Below are positions 12,438 through 19,147 of a stretch of 38,243 bases of DNA, piece by piece; the first letter of the stretch is position 1; every line of letters begins with the position of its first letter. The stretch is from the IMG/VR virus record IMGVR_UViG_3300002180_000032, positions 1 through 38,243 of that record; one strand, 5' to 3'. The notes below the pieces were generated by a model. It was given only the letters and a program-made list of their open reading frames with translations. It made no database searches and had not been told where the DNA came from. This DNA is from a virus. A program made the position numbers and the translations under genes.

Positions 12438-12617
12438 TTATATAAATTCTCTCACCGTCGCCGATTTATAGTAAAATACCCTGGCTTCCTTACACCATAT
12501 ACACACGAAAGTCATGTGGTTGCTGCAATCCTCCATCCAATGATGGGCACCACTCGGCGATTTTGGGCATTTCCAACTCCCAGATTTTTTATAACTTATA
12601 TATCCTGGACTATCCAT
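12438..12617 (-). CDS. Zinc-finger-like small protein (59 aa)
   Basis: A 59-aa frame starting MDSPGYISYK, overlapping the previous gene by 22 bases. The Cys/His pattern is regular: KCPKSPSG, then HHWMEDC, then FVCIWCKEARVFYY. That gives four Cys plus His in the order expected of a zinc knuckle. Similar small phage proteins carry CPxxxxxHHW and CxxC motifs. The ribosome site is GGAGG at a somewhat long distance. The role is unknown. Confidence 0.6.
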   Translation of the reverse strand: MDSPGYISYKKSGSWKCPKSPSGAHHWMEDCSNHMTFVCIWCKEARVFYYKSATVREFI

Positions 12618-13012
12618 TTCTTAGGTACTCCTCCATATCTCCCAATGCGTGTGGTTACATCCTCTATCTTGCTATCCAATTTAATAACTGACAGCAGATT
12701 GTCTGGAAACTTAGCCTTTAGGCGTTTCTTTTGTTGTACTAGCATGGCATGTTTGCGTAGCAGTTTCTTTCTTTCCAATGCATCCTTTGGTTCTAGTTTT
12801 AATACCTTCCTTCCTCTAGGGCTGGCATGGTATGGGTTTTGCCTCAATGCGTCCATGCCATTATCTACCCAGCAGTTTGTATGAAACCTCATCTCATACA
12901 TCCGCTTATGATGCCAGGTTCTACATACCACACAGGGAGTTGCTACTTCTATAAACTGCTTACAATAGCGACAGGTAGATTGTCTTTTACACCAGCTAAT
13001 CCAGACGTTCAA
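12596..13012 (-). CDS. Zinc-finger protein with basic helical tail
   Basis: A 138-aa product. The first 50 residues hold CRYCKQFIEVATPCVVC, HHKR and FHTNCW, a zinc-binding arrangement like that in other phage zinc-finger proteins. The rest is a highly basic helical region (RKKLLRKHAMLVQQKKRLKA) suited to nucleic-acid binding. The start codon lies six bases past the stop of the upstream gene. No exact family is claimed. Confidence 0.68.
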   Translation of the reverse strand: MNVWISWCKRQSTCRYCKQFIEVATPCVVCRTWHHKRMYEMRFHTNCWVDNGMDALRQNPYHASPRGRKVLKLEPKDALERKKLLRKHAMLVQQKKRLKAKFPDNLLSVIKLDSKIEDVTTRIGRYGGVPKKWIVQDI

Positions 13013-13018
13013 TGTATT

Positions 13019-13447
13019 TTAACCTGTTACAGTTGGATATATAGTTGGAGATACTGTTTGGATGTCTTTATCATCCATTTTTACCTTATGGCTTTGTTGC
13101 CACTGCTCAGACTCCAATACTGTTAGTTCTGGTATTATACCTTTACCATCACATACAAGACAAGTCTGTGATATCTCTGCTGCTGTACCTAGAGATGGAC
13201 GGATTACACGTCCAGCACCATTACATACTGGACATTTATGCCATAGTGCTATGCTCCTTGCTCTATCTAACTCATTCATAACTTTATCTAATTCATCTGC
13301 AATGAAGTTACATAAATCAAGAATAATCTCAAATGCTCCATCAGGGTTAAGAGTAACAAGTCCCATTGCTTGATATATCCTATGAGAAATGTGTTCTGGT
13401 AACCTCTCGTTTAATATTTTGGGGATAGTTTCTTTATCTTTATCCAT
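13019..13447 (-). CDS. DnaJ-type zinc-finger protein
   Basis: A 142-aa product starting MDKDKETIPK. A helical N-terminus (residues 1-65) is followed by a pair of DnaJ-like CxxCxGxG motifs: CPVCNGAGRV and CLVCDGKGII, about 25 residues apart. This forms one zinc-binding unit. The C-terminus is polar and probably flexible. There is no J-domain, so it is not a full DnaJ. It is the first gene after the leftward promoter at 13477-13505, with a 20-25-base leader and AGGAGGTAAAT. Probably a nucleic-acid or chaperone adaptor; the role is not known. Confidence 0.7.
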   Translation of the reverse strand: MDKDKETIPKILNERLPEHISHRIYQAMGLVTLNPDGAFEIILDLCNFIADELDKVMNELDRARSIALWHKCPVCNGAGRVIRPSLGTAAEISQTCLVCDGKGIIPELTVLESEQWQQSHKVKMDDKDIQTVSPTIYPTVTG

Positions 13448-13476
13448 ATTTACCTCCTACATCTTATGCTATATTT

Positions 13477-13505
13477 ATTATATCACGTTTTGCCAGCTTT
13501 GTCAA
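13477..13505 (-). promoter_or_regulatory. Leftward promoter of the divergent pair
   Basis: On the minus strand, TTGACA (13505-13500), a 17-base spacer and TATAAT (13482-13477) with an extended -10 TGA. It is followed by a short leader with a ribosome site to the ATG at 13447. Confidence 0.88.
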
Positions 13506-13510
13506 ATTTA

Positions 13511-13522
13511 CATTACATAATG
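13511..13522. promoter_or_regulatory. Candidate operator palindrome CATTA-N2-TAATG
   Basis: CATTACATAATG lies in the 19 bases between the two divergent -35 boxes. The same 12-mer occurs in reverse inside the spacer of the late promoter at 29007-29035. The arms CATTA/TAATG are perfectly palindromic. Its regulatory role is inferred. Confidence 0.5.
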
Positions 13523-13524
13523 CC

Positions 13525-13553
13525 TTGACAAATGTATAATCACATGTTATAAT
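13525..13553 (+). promoter_or_regulatory. Rightward late promoter 1
   Basis: TTGACA (13525-13530), a 17-base spacer and TATAAT (13548-13553) with an extended -10 TGT. The predicted start coincides with the ATG at 13559, so the first gene is read from a leaderless mRNA. The ATGTTATAATAGG segment is identical at 29.03 kb. Confidence 0.88.
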
Positions 13554-13558
13554 AGGGG

Positions 13559-14047
13559 ATGTCCGAGGCTGAACAAATAACTGAAGCCATGATACCATAC
13601 TTCCCCGATGACACTCGGAAGTCAAAGTATCTATCCTATAGAGTTTCAGGCTTTACAATCCGAGAAGCAATTCACTTAACTGGTATAACTGAAGGTAGTG
13701 TACGGCGTTGGAGAAAAGATGATGCTATCTTTGCCGAGATGGATGCTTCTGGCGTCAGTGAACTAAAGAAGAAGTTTAGTTCAGAATACATTAACCTCCA
13801 ATACACTCGCAATATGCACCTCGTACTTCAAAAGGATTACAAAGTCCTAGAGAAAAGCATTGCTGAGCCAGACAACCTTACAACCCAGGAACATCAGTAT
13901 CTATTAAAGCTACGTACTTTTTACACTCCACAACAGATGGCGCTAATCCAGCAAGTCATTAGTGAAACCAATGGAGAGAATTTCACCGATTTAGTTTTTC
14001 GTATTAGTCGAGAAAGGGAGGAACTAACTATTGAAAAAAGAGCCTAG
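13559..14047 (+). CDS. HTH protein, candidate small terminase
   Basis: A 162-aa product starting MSEAEQITEA. Residues 28-55 form a helix-turn-helix (SGFTIREAIHLTGITEGSVR then RWRKDD). The remainder is helical with an oligomerisation-type middle and a charged tail. Size, HTH-plus-helices layout and position as first late gene fit a terminase small subunit. The large terminase, however, is 5 kb downstream, so a late regulator is the main alternative. Translation is predicted leaderless: there is no ribosome site and only five bases separate the -10 from the ATG. Confidence 0.6.
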   Translation: MSEAEQITEAMIPYFPDDTRKSKYLSYRVSGFTIREAIHLTGITEGSVRRWRKDDAIFAEMDASGVSELKKKFSSEYINLQYTRNMHLVLQKDYKVLEKSIAEPDNLTTQEHQYLLKLRTFYTPQQMALIQQVISETNGENFTDLVFRISREREELTIEKRA

Positions 14048-14210
14048 TGTACTTAACAGCAGAACGCCACAATGGTTTAAGGACTGGCATAGAAGTGAAT
14101 ACTGGCATTTCAAGTATGATGTAACAACTAGGATTGGTAGGGTAGAAAAATGGATATGGCTTTTAATTGGTATAATGTTGGCAGCAACTGTAGCTGAGAG
14201 GTTATTTTGA
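14031..14210 (+). CDS. Single-helix membrane protein, TTG start (59 aa)
   Basis: A 59-aa frame from TTG at 14031, preceded by GGGAGGAACTAACTA and overlapping the HTH gene by 17 bases. An aromatic, polar N-terminal half (QWFKDWHRSEYWHFKYD) is followed by one transmembrane helix (WIWLLIGIMLAATVAERLF). The next ATG directly follows its TGA. It may be a membrane or lysis accessory protein; not recognised. Confidence 0.55.
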   Translation: MKKEPSVLNSRTPQWFKDWHRSEYWHFKYDVTTRIGRVEKWIWLLIGIMLAATVAERLF

Positions 14211-14393
14211 ATGAACTGCCCGAGTTGTCAGGGTCAAATGAGAATATCATATTCCAAAGGCTTTACAGCTTTATGGAAATGTCCATTCTGTGGTTATGCA
14301 ACTCTAGGAGCAAGCATTGAGAAGAACAAGAATAATAACTCTAAAGCAGAAGATAGCGGGAAGAAAGAACTTGACAAAGGCTCAAGTGTATAG
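14211..14393 (+). CDS. Zinc-ribbon microprotein (60 aa)
   Basis: A 60-aa product starting MNCPSCQGQM. CPSC and KCPFCGYATL form a classic two-CxxC zinc ribbon. The second half is a disordered Lys/Asn/Ser tail. It begins directly after the stop of the preceding gene. Nucleic-acid or protein binding is inferred from the fold. Confidence 0.6.
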   Translation: MNCPSCQGQMRISYSKGFTALWKCPFCGYATLGASIEKNKNNNSKAEDSGKKELDKGSSV

Positions 14394-14432
14394 GATAGGC
14401 AAAAGAGGACTGAGGTATAGGAGGAAATTACA

Positions 14433-14528
14433 ATGAAAAAGTGTCCTGGTGGGAAAATAAGAAGTAAAGGAAAAGGAAGAGGTTTAGGCATTGGAAAGGG
14501 TAAAGGTCCTATTGGCAGGAAAGCATGA
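14433..14528 (+). CDS. Gly/Lys-rich basic micro-ORF (31 aa)
   Basis: A 31-aa frame starting MKKCPGGKIR, made almost entirely of Gly, Lys and Arg (SKGKGRGLGIGKGKGPIGRK). A GGAGGAAATTACA ribosome site supports translation. The stop overlaps the next ATG (ATGA). It could be a nucleic-acid-binding or virion-internal basic peptide. Function unknown. Confidence 0.45.
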   Translation: MKKCPGGKIRSKGKGRGLGIGKGKGPIGRKA

Positions 14529-14701
14529 GGTCAGTATTTAGACCTATAATAGCGATAGGACTTGGTTATACTCTATGTATCATGGCTATCGTAGAAGCAT
14601 TTGATTGTGGAGTTGCTCCTCAGTGGTTTCTAGGTCTTTCCATACCAATCATAGTTGCTCTATTTGGTGAAAGAGCTTATAGGAAAAATAAGGGTGAGTA
14701 A
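14525..14701 (+). CDS. Holin-like two-helix membrane protein (58 aa)
   Basis: A 58-aa frame starting MRSVFRPIIA with two hydrophobic helices (PIIAIGLGYTLCIMAIV and WFLGLSIPIIVALF) and a charged end (GERAYRKNKGE). The RPxIAI start and the FGERA ending resemble small phage holin-like proteins. Coupled to the previous frame by ATGA. No endolysin is visible nearby, so the lysis role is tentative. Confidence 0.55.
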   Translation: MRSVFRPIIAIGLGYTLCIMAIVEAFDCGVAPQWFLGLSIPIIVALFGERAYRKNKGE

Positions 14702-14704
14702 TAC

Positions 14705-15016
14705 ATGGAAGTAAAGCAACTAGCAGATGGTCAACTTGCAGATTCTACTGGTGACTTATACACAGCAGTTTCTGCTACCATAATAAGTACCATGACATTT
14801 GTTAATACTCATACCTCTGCTATAACTATGAATGTATATATATTACCATCTGGGGGCACTGCCAGGAGAATAATACCAAAAGACATGAACCTTGGAATAG
14901 GCTACCTAGCAACCCTTGATGAAGAGATAAACCTAGATACTGGGGATAAAATCCAAGGTGATGCTAGTGTTGCGGATAAAGTAGATTACACCATCGGAGG
15001 CATAGACGGCTTGTGA
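14705..15016 (+). CDS. Beta-rich virion-type protein (103 aa)
   Basis: A 103-aa product starting MEVKQLADGQ. The pattern of short strands (LYTAVSATIISTMTFVN, ITMNVYILPSGG, RRIIPKDMNLG, DKIQGDAS, VDYTIGG) is typical of small phage structural or fibre-adaptor proteins with a beta-sandwich. Exact role unknown. Its stop overlaps the GTG start of the next gene (GTGA). Confidence 0.6.
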   Translation: MEVKQLADGQLADSTGDLYTAVSATIISTMTFVNTHTSAITMNVYILPSGGTARRIIPKDMNLGIGYLATLDEEINLDTGDKIQGDASVADKVDYTIGGIDGL

Positions 15017-15240
15017 GAGTATATAATGCTAGTGGTGTACTTCAGGTATCTAGTGCTGGAGTTACAGACCATGGAGAGTTAACTGGTCTTAGTGATGATG
15101 ACCACACCCAATATCTATTAGCTACTGGCACTAGGGCTGCATCAGAGATTAGATTAACTCCCAAGGCATCATCTAGCGGTCCAGAGGGAACTATGTTTTA
15201 TGACTCGGACGATGACCATGTATATGTAGGAACAGAATAG
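15013..15240 (+). CDS. Tail-fibre-like short protein, GTG start
   Basis: A 75-aa product from GTG. The segment DHGELTGLSDDDHTQYLLAT is a common repeat signature of phage tail fibres. It is followed by a short strand region ending in FYDSDDDHVYVGTE, as found near the end of many fibre modules. Too short to be a full fibre; probably a fibre module or chaperone-like segment. Confidence 0.58.
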   Translation: MRVYNASGVLQVSSAGVTDHGELTGLSDDDHTQYLLATGTRAASEIRLTPKASSSGPEGTMFYDSDDDHVYVGTE

Positions 15241-15248
15241 GAGGTTAT

Positions 15249-15404
15249 ATGCAAATAAATGTATGGTTAAAGGCAAATGCAACACTCTATCTGGGTGGAG
15301 ATCCTGCTAAAGGTACACAGCCAGCAGTAACAGTAACGCTGACAAAACCTCAAGTGCTTGTTGACCCAGAGAAAAATACAATAGTGGTTTTAGAAACCAA
15401 ATAG
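15249..15404 (+). CDS. Small beta-rich protein (51 aa)
   Basis: A 51-aa frame starting MQINVWLKAN, after AGGAGGTTAT. All of it looks like beta strands (ATLYLGG, PAVTVTLTKPQVLV, TIVVLETK). It lies among fibre genes and is probably a virion accessory. Not recognised. Confidence 0.5.
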   Translation: MQINVWLKANATLYLGGDPAKGTQPAVTVTLTKPQVLVDPEKNTIVVLETK

Positions 15405-15413
15405 GAGGGTAAT

Positions 15414-16064
15414 ATGGCAATAACTTGGAAGAAACTCGCATACGAAGATGACGTAATAACTAAGGCATTCATGGCTGCTAAGGGAGATCTTATCTCAGCC
15501 TCAGCAGATGACACTCCGCTAATCTTAAGTAAAGGAACTGACACCCATGTACTGACTGCGGATGCTGCCGAAGCTACAGGTCTTAAGTGGGCTGTTGCTC
15601 CTGGTGGTACTCCTGATGCTCACAAGGACAGCCATGACCCCGAAGATGGTTCTGACCCACTGGATTGTGGGGCTGCTGGTGAGATAGCTGGTGTAGTTGC
15701 TGCTGCTGAAGGTTCGGCTCATTCATTTGCAAGAAGTGACCACACGCATCAGGTTCAAGAAAGCATGGCTGATAACCACGTCGTTACTATCAATCAGGCT
15801 GATGTAGCAGAAAATGATGTAGGTGTTTTTACAGCAACAGGTGGGATTGGCGGGCAGACCTATGCTGAACTTGCAGCGAACATGGCGTTAGATGACATCG
15901 GTGTTCCTGATGCAGCAGTAGACTTTGACCTTCAAGAAGCTACTGACCTTGTAGTTATGACTGTGGCTAATGAAGCTGGGTTGCCTGCTGCTAATGTTGC
16001 TGTTGGTCAACTTTGTTGGGCAACTAGTGAGTTAACCCTACACATTTGTACTGCATCAGTATAA
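15414..16064 (+). CDS. Tail-fibre-like protein A
   Basis: A 216-aa product. It begins MAITWKKLAYEDDV, a motif shared with the gene at 16244. The middle has fibre signatures (GDLISASADDTP, DSHDPEDGSDPLD, SFARSDHTHQV). The end is Ala/Asp-rich. It is likely a receptor-binding or fibre subunit in the virion tail. The start follows GGAGGGTAAT. Confidence 0.65.
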   Translation: MAITWKKLAYEDDVITKAFMAAKGDLISASADDTPLILSKGTDTHVLTADAAEATGLKWAVAPGGTPDAHKDSHDPEDGSDPLDCGAAGEIAGVVAAAEGSAHSFARSDHTHQVQESMADNHVVTINQADVAENDVGVFTATGGIGGQTYAELAANMALDDIGVPDAAVDFDLQEATDLVVMTVANEAGLPAANVAVGQLCWATSELTLHICTASV

Positions 16065-16076
16065 GATAGGTTGATA

Positions 16077-16244
16077 ATGAAAGCTGAAGACCTAAAGCGA
16101 AAAGATGCTATGGGAAGACTTCATAACAGGTTGACTGTCCTGATAGATAAGTCCGAACTAACTACCTCTGAGGTATGTTTAGTACTGGATAATCTTAAGC
16201 AGTCTATTGTAAAAGCATTTATGAAGGAGATAGGACAAGACTAA
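16077..16244 (+). CDS. Small helical protein (55 aa)
   Basis: A 55-aa frame starting MKAEDLKRKD. It is helical and charged (SEVCLVLDNLKQSIVKAFMK). Its TAA overlaps the next ATG (TAATG). It fits between two fibre-like genes and may be an assembly partner. No family recognised. Confidence 0.55.
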   Translation: MKAEDLKRKDAMGRLHNRLTVLIDKSELTTSEVCLVLDNLKQSIVKAFMKEIGQD

Positions 16245-16735
16245 TGGCAATAACGTGGGCAAGGTTATTAAAAGCTACAGATGTAGATGATACTCCAGTT
16301 AATGGAGCAACTGCAGACCCTGTATCTAGTAACTGGGCTTTTGACCATAAGGCAGATAAGGATGCCCACCATAGTAATATTCTTACACTTACCTTTATTA
16401 TAGATGGTGGAGGCTCAGCAATAACCACAGGAGAGAAAGGACACTTGGAGATTCCCTTTGCCTGTACTATTACGCAGGCTACACTACTTGCTGACCAGAG
16501 TGGAAGCATAGTCATAGATATTTGGAAAGATACTTATGCTAACTTTCCTCCTGCCGATGGTGATTCCATTACTGCCTCTGCACCGCCTACCTTATCCTCA
16601 GCACAGAAATCTCAAGATTCAACTCTAACAGGATGGACAACAGCCATTACTGCTGGGGACATCCTAGCTTTTAATGTAGATAGTATCACAACTTGTGAGA
16701 GAGTAACTTTGAGTTTGAAGGTAACAAAGACATGA
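16244..16735 (+). CDS. Tail-fibre-like protein B
   Basis: A 163-aa product starting MAITWARLLKATDV, parallel to the fibre-like gene at 15414. The body is a beta-domain with IIDGGGSAITTGEKGHLEIP, IVIDIWKDTYANFPPADGDS and a terminal LSLKVTKT strand, a module repeated in many phage fibre proteins. Probably a receptor-binding subunit. The last four bases overlap the next start. Confidence 0.66.
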   Translation: MAITWARLLKATDVDDTPVNGATADPVSSNWAFDHKADKDAHHSNILTLTFIIDGGGSAITTGEKGHLEIPFACTITQATLLADQSGSIVIDIWKDTYANFPPADGDSITASAPPTLSSAQKSQDSTLTGWTTAITAGDILAFNVDSITTCERVTLSLKVTKT

Positions 16736-18168
16736 ATGAGCTAATTGAGAAGAGGACTCGTAACAGTAAGACTCATTCCTTGGGTGGTGGGAAGCACTCT
16801 TGGGATGGGTCTATCGGTGCTATTCATTATCAAGATAGTGGTTGGCAAGATATAGATAGCTATTTTGAGACTGCCGTTGCTCCTTGGGATTGGGAAATGC
16901 TCAAGGCTGGCTATCATATCAGGGTTAAAGAGGATTTCACTGCTGGCCAGATTATTGAGTTTGAGAAGCAAGGCGAGACAGTCCAGTTCCAGCCTATGGC
17001 ATTGGAGTGGACTAACGACCTTGACCAAGTACAACAAGTCTCAATGCCTCACGAGGTTATCCCTACTATAACTAATCCAGAAGTTGATTTGCTTCCTGCC
17101 GTTGGTATGCCTTCTCATCAGGGAACTATCAAGTGGAATAATGCCTATGGAACAGGGCTAGATTTTGAATGGAAATGTACTTCAACTAGACTAGTTAAAA
17201 TCCTAGAGATAGAGAACTTTAACAAGTTGCCTACTCCTGAGCAATACATTATTGATGGTGGTAATCCAGTTCTGAGATTGAACCTAATATTTGACCCGTC
17301 AAGTGGCTGTGATATTTACATGGATGGGGAGAAGTGGGATAAGAAGGAAAAGAAGCAAACATTCAAAGCTATTGAGTTCAGGAAAGACGGAGAAGTTCTC
17401 TGGGGATTCATGCCACTGAGATATTGGGGAAGTGGTGAGGGTGAGGATAATGAGGGACAATCGGTTGCTACTTTAGAGAAGAGAGGCAATAAGCTCTATA
17501 TCTCAATAAGAGTTCCTTATGATTGGCTGCAAAGTGCTACCTATCCTGTGTTTATTGATACTGATGTTGATGAGCAGGTGGGAGCAAGTACTGATGATTG
17601 CTTGGAAATACTAAGTGATAGTTGGTGGTCTCTGGATGCGAGTGGTTTAGTAGCAGGCTATTATTCTGATGAATACAAAGAATATGGTGGAGGGATGCGG
17701 TTTACTACTATCAATATTGTTCAAGGGGCAACTATTACTACAGCATATCTTACTCTGCAATGTAAAACCTCCTATAGTGCCACATCTGTAAACACAAGAA
17801 TAAGTGCTGAGGATATAGATGATGCTCCGACCTTTGCCGATGATATTGATGCCTTTAATACTCGTTGGGCAAATAGAACAACAGCTAGAGTAGATTGGGA
17901 TAATATACCCGCTTGGACAGCGGGTTATAATTACAATAGTGCTGAAATAAAGACGGTTGTACAGGAAATTGTGAACAGAGGAGGATGGTCAAGTGGGAAT
18001 GATATTGTCATCTTTTGGGAGGATTTTGAAGATAGAAGCAGCCATACAACTAATTGTTTTAGATGGGCGAAGCCTTATGATTACTCAGCAGCCGATGCTC
18101 CCAAGCTCCACATTGAGTATTCGGTAGGAGCAGGTTGGAAAGGTTCAAGGGGATTTATAATAGGATAA
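16732..18168 (+). CDS. Virion or tail-associated protein with jelly-roll-like C-terminus
   Basis: A 478-aa product starting MNELIEKRTR. The N-terminal half looks like a beta-rich unit (GGKHSWDGSIGAIHYQDSGW, ATYPVFIDTDV). The C-terminal 200 residues resemble carbohydrate- or surface-binding jelly-roll domains of the DNRLRE type (MRFTTINI, AYLTLQCK, RISAEDIDDA, SGNDIVIFWED, PKLHIEYS). The gene at 33321 ends with a similar domain. Probably a tail or host-attachment component; no enzymatic motif seen. Confidence 0.65.
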   Translation: MNELIEKRTRNSKTHSLGGGKHSWDGSIGAIHYQDSGWQDIDSYFETAVAPWDWEMLKAGYHIRVKEDFTAGQIIEFEKQGETVQFQPMALEWTNDLDQVQQVSMPHEVIPTITNPEVDLLPAVGMPSHQGTIKWNNAYGTGLDFEWKCTSTRLVKILEIENFNKLPTPEQYIIDGGNPVLRLNLIFDPSSGCDIYMDGEKWDKKEKKQTFKAIEFRKDGEVLWGFMPLRYWGSGEGEDNEGQSVATLEKRGNKLYISIRVPYDWLQSATYPVFIDTDVDEQVGASTDDCLEILSDSWWSLDASGLVAGYYSDEYKEYGGGMRFTTINIVQGATITTAYLTLQCKTSYSATSVNTRISAEDIDDAPTFADDIDAFNTRWANRTTARVDWDNIPAWTAGYNYNSAEIKTVVQEIVNRGGWSSGNDIVIFWEDFEDRSSHTTNCFRWAKPYDYSAADAPKLHIEYSVGAGWKGSRGFIIG

Positions 18169-18199
18169 TAGCGAGATTAGAGCTTGAGACAGGAAATAA

Positions 18200-18928
18200 A
18201 TGACACGCTGGCTAGATAACTTAATTAGGTCAATAGGCTGGTTTAAGGCACATCATGGTAAGATAGTGCTGATAATCCTAGCTATAGTTCTAGCTGCCAC
18301 AATTTTAATAGTTACACTGTTACTTACTCCAGCCAATGCTAAATCTCTTCGGAAAGACTTCTATGCTGTTGGGTTGAACTATCAAGTATATGAGAGCCAA
18401 ATAATCTCAGGTACTCTTACAACAGTAAAAGCAGAGTCATCTCATGGTAACAGTGGAGGAATTGAGCAAGATGTGGTAGTACAATGCGATGATGACCGTG
18501 TGGTAGTTGAGTTCACTAATTGGTTCTATGGTGATACCACGAAAGTTGGCATTATCATCCAAGACAGTGATAAACAGATATTTGTTTGTAGAGTACTATC
18601 AGAGATAGGCAAACCATATCATTACTATGTTCTTACTAGCGGTGATGGTATCATTACTGAAGTTTTTGACTCCAATGGGAATTCTCTGATATATAACAAA
18701 TATCCAAGGCAGGGACATATTGTTGAAACCAATACATACCTAGAATATTGGAGGATAGTAGGACAACCTTGTTTTTATTATGGCTATGCTACTATAAATG
18801 AGACTGGTGTTCTACAAGTAAGGAATGACTTTTATAGAGTTTCTAATGGATTACCATTTAATATGACTTTTATACACCACAAGTGGGGAACTAAGTATTA
18901 TGATAAAGGAGAAATAGACGACCGTTAA
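18200..18928 (+). CDS. Membrane-anchored or secreted beta-rich protein
   Basis: A 242-aa product. Residues 20-43 form one transmembrane helix (IVLIILAIVLAATILIVTLL) after a basic start, so the bulk is probably outside the cytoplasm. The rest is strand-rich, with a Gly/Ser/Asp-rich loop near SSHGNSGGIEQD. Not recognised. A cell-envelope or superinfection-type role is possible but unsupported. Confidence 0.6.
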   Translation: MTRWLDNLIRSIGWFKAHHGKIVLIILAIVLAATILIVTLLLTPANAKSLRKDFYAVGLNYQVYESQIISGTLTTVKAESSHGNSGGIEQDVVVQCDDDRVVVEFTNWFYGDTTKVGIIIQDSDKQIFVCRVLSEIGKPYHYYVLTSGDGIITEVFDSNGNSLIYNKYPRQGHIVETNTYLEYWRIVGQPCFYYGYATINETGVLQVRNDFYRVSNGLPFNMTFIHHKWGTKYYDKGEIDDR

Positions 18929-18937
18929 GGAGGTATA

Positions 18938-19132
18938 ATGCCAAGCTACAAGAAAGCTGTGAAAAGTTACCTTAGACGCAAAGTTGCTGGTAAAGGGGTA
19001 GCTCTTAAACGCCCAATTAGAACTACCTTCAAAGTCAAGCGATACCATGCCAGGTTGAAGAAGTATGGTACTGGCGTCTTGGGTCATAGAGCTAAAGGAT
19101 ACAGCGCATACAGAAAAATAACTGGAAGATAA
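18938..19132 (+). CDS. Highly basic small protein (64 aa)
   Basis: A 64-aa product, about one-third Lys/Arg, with repeated basic blocks (KKAVKSYLRRKVAGKGVALK, KVKRYHARLKK). Nucleic-acid binding is likely. It begins after AAGGAGGTATA and lies just before the large terminase, so a DNA-condensing or packaging accessory is a plausible inference. No family recognised. Confidence 0.62.
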   Translation: MPSYKKAVKSYLRRKVAGKGVALKRPIRTTFKVKRYHARLKKYGTGVLGHRAKGYSAYRKITGR

Positions 19133-19147
19133 GTATTAGAGCAAATA

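Noticed and set aside
12516-12884. Plus-strand open frame of about 120 codons
   Set aside because: It is antisense to the zinc-finger gene at 12596-13012, has no ribosome site and no protein-like motif.
14369-14400. TTGACA inside the zinc-ribbon gene
   Set aside because: It lies in coding sequence, and no -10 box follows at a suitable distance.
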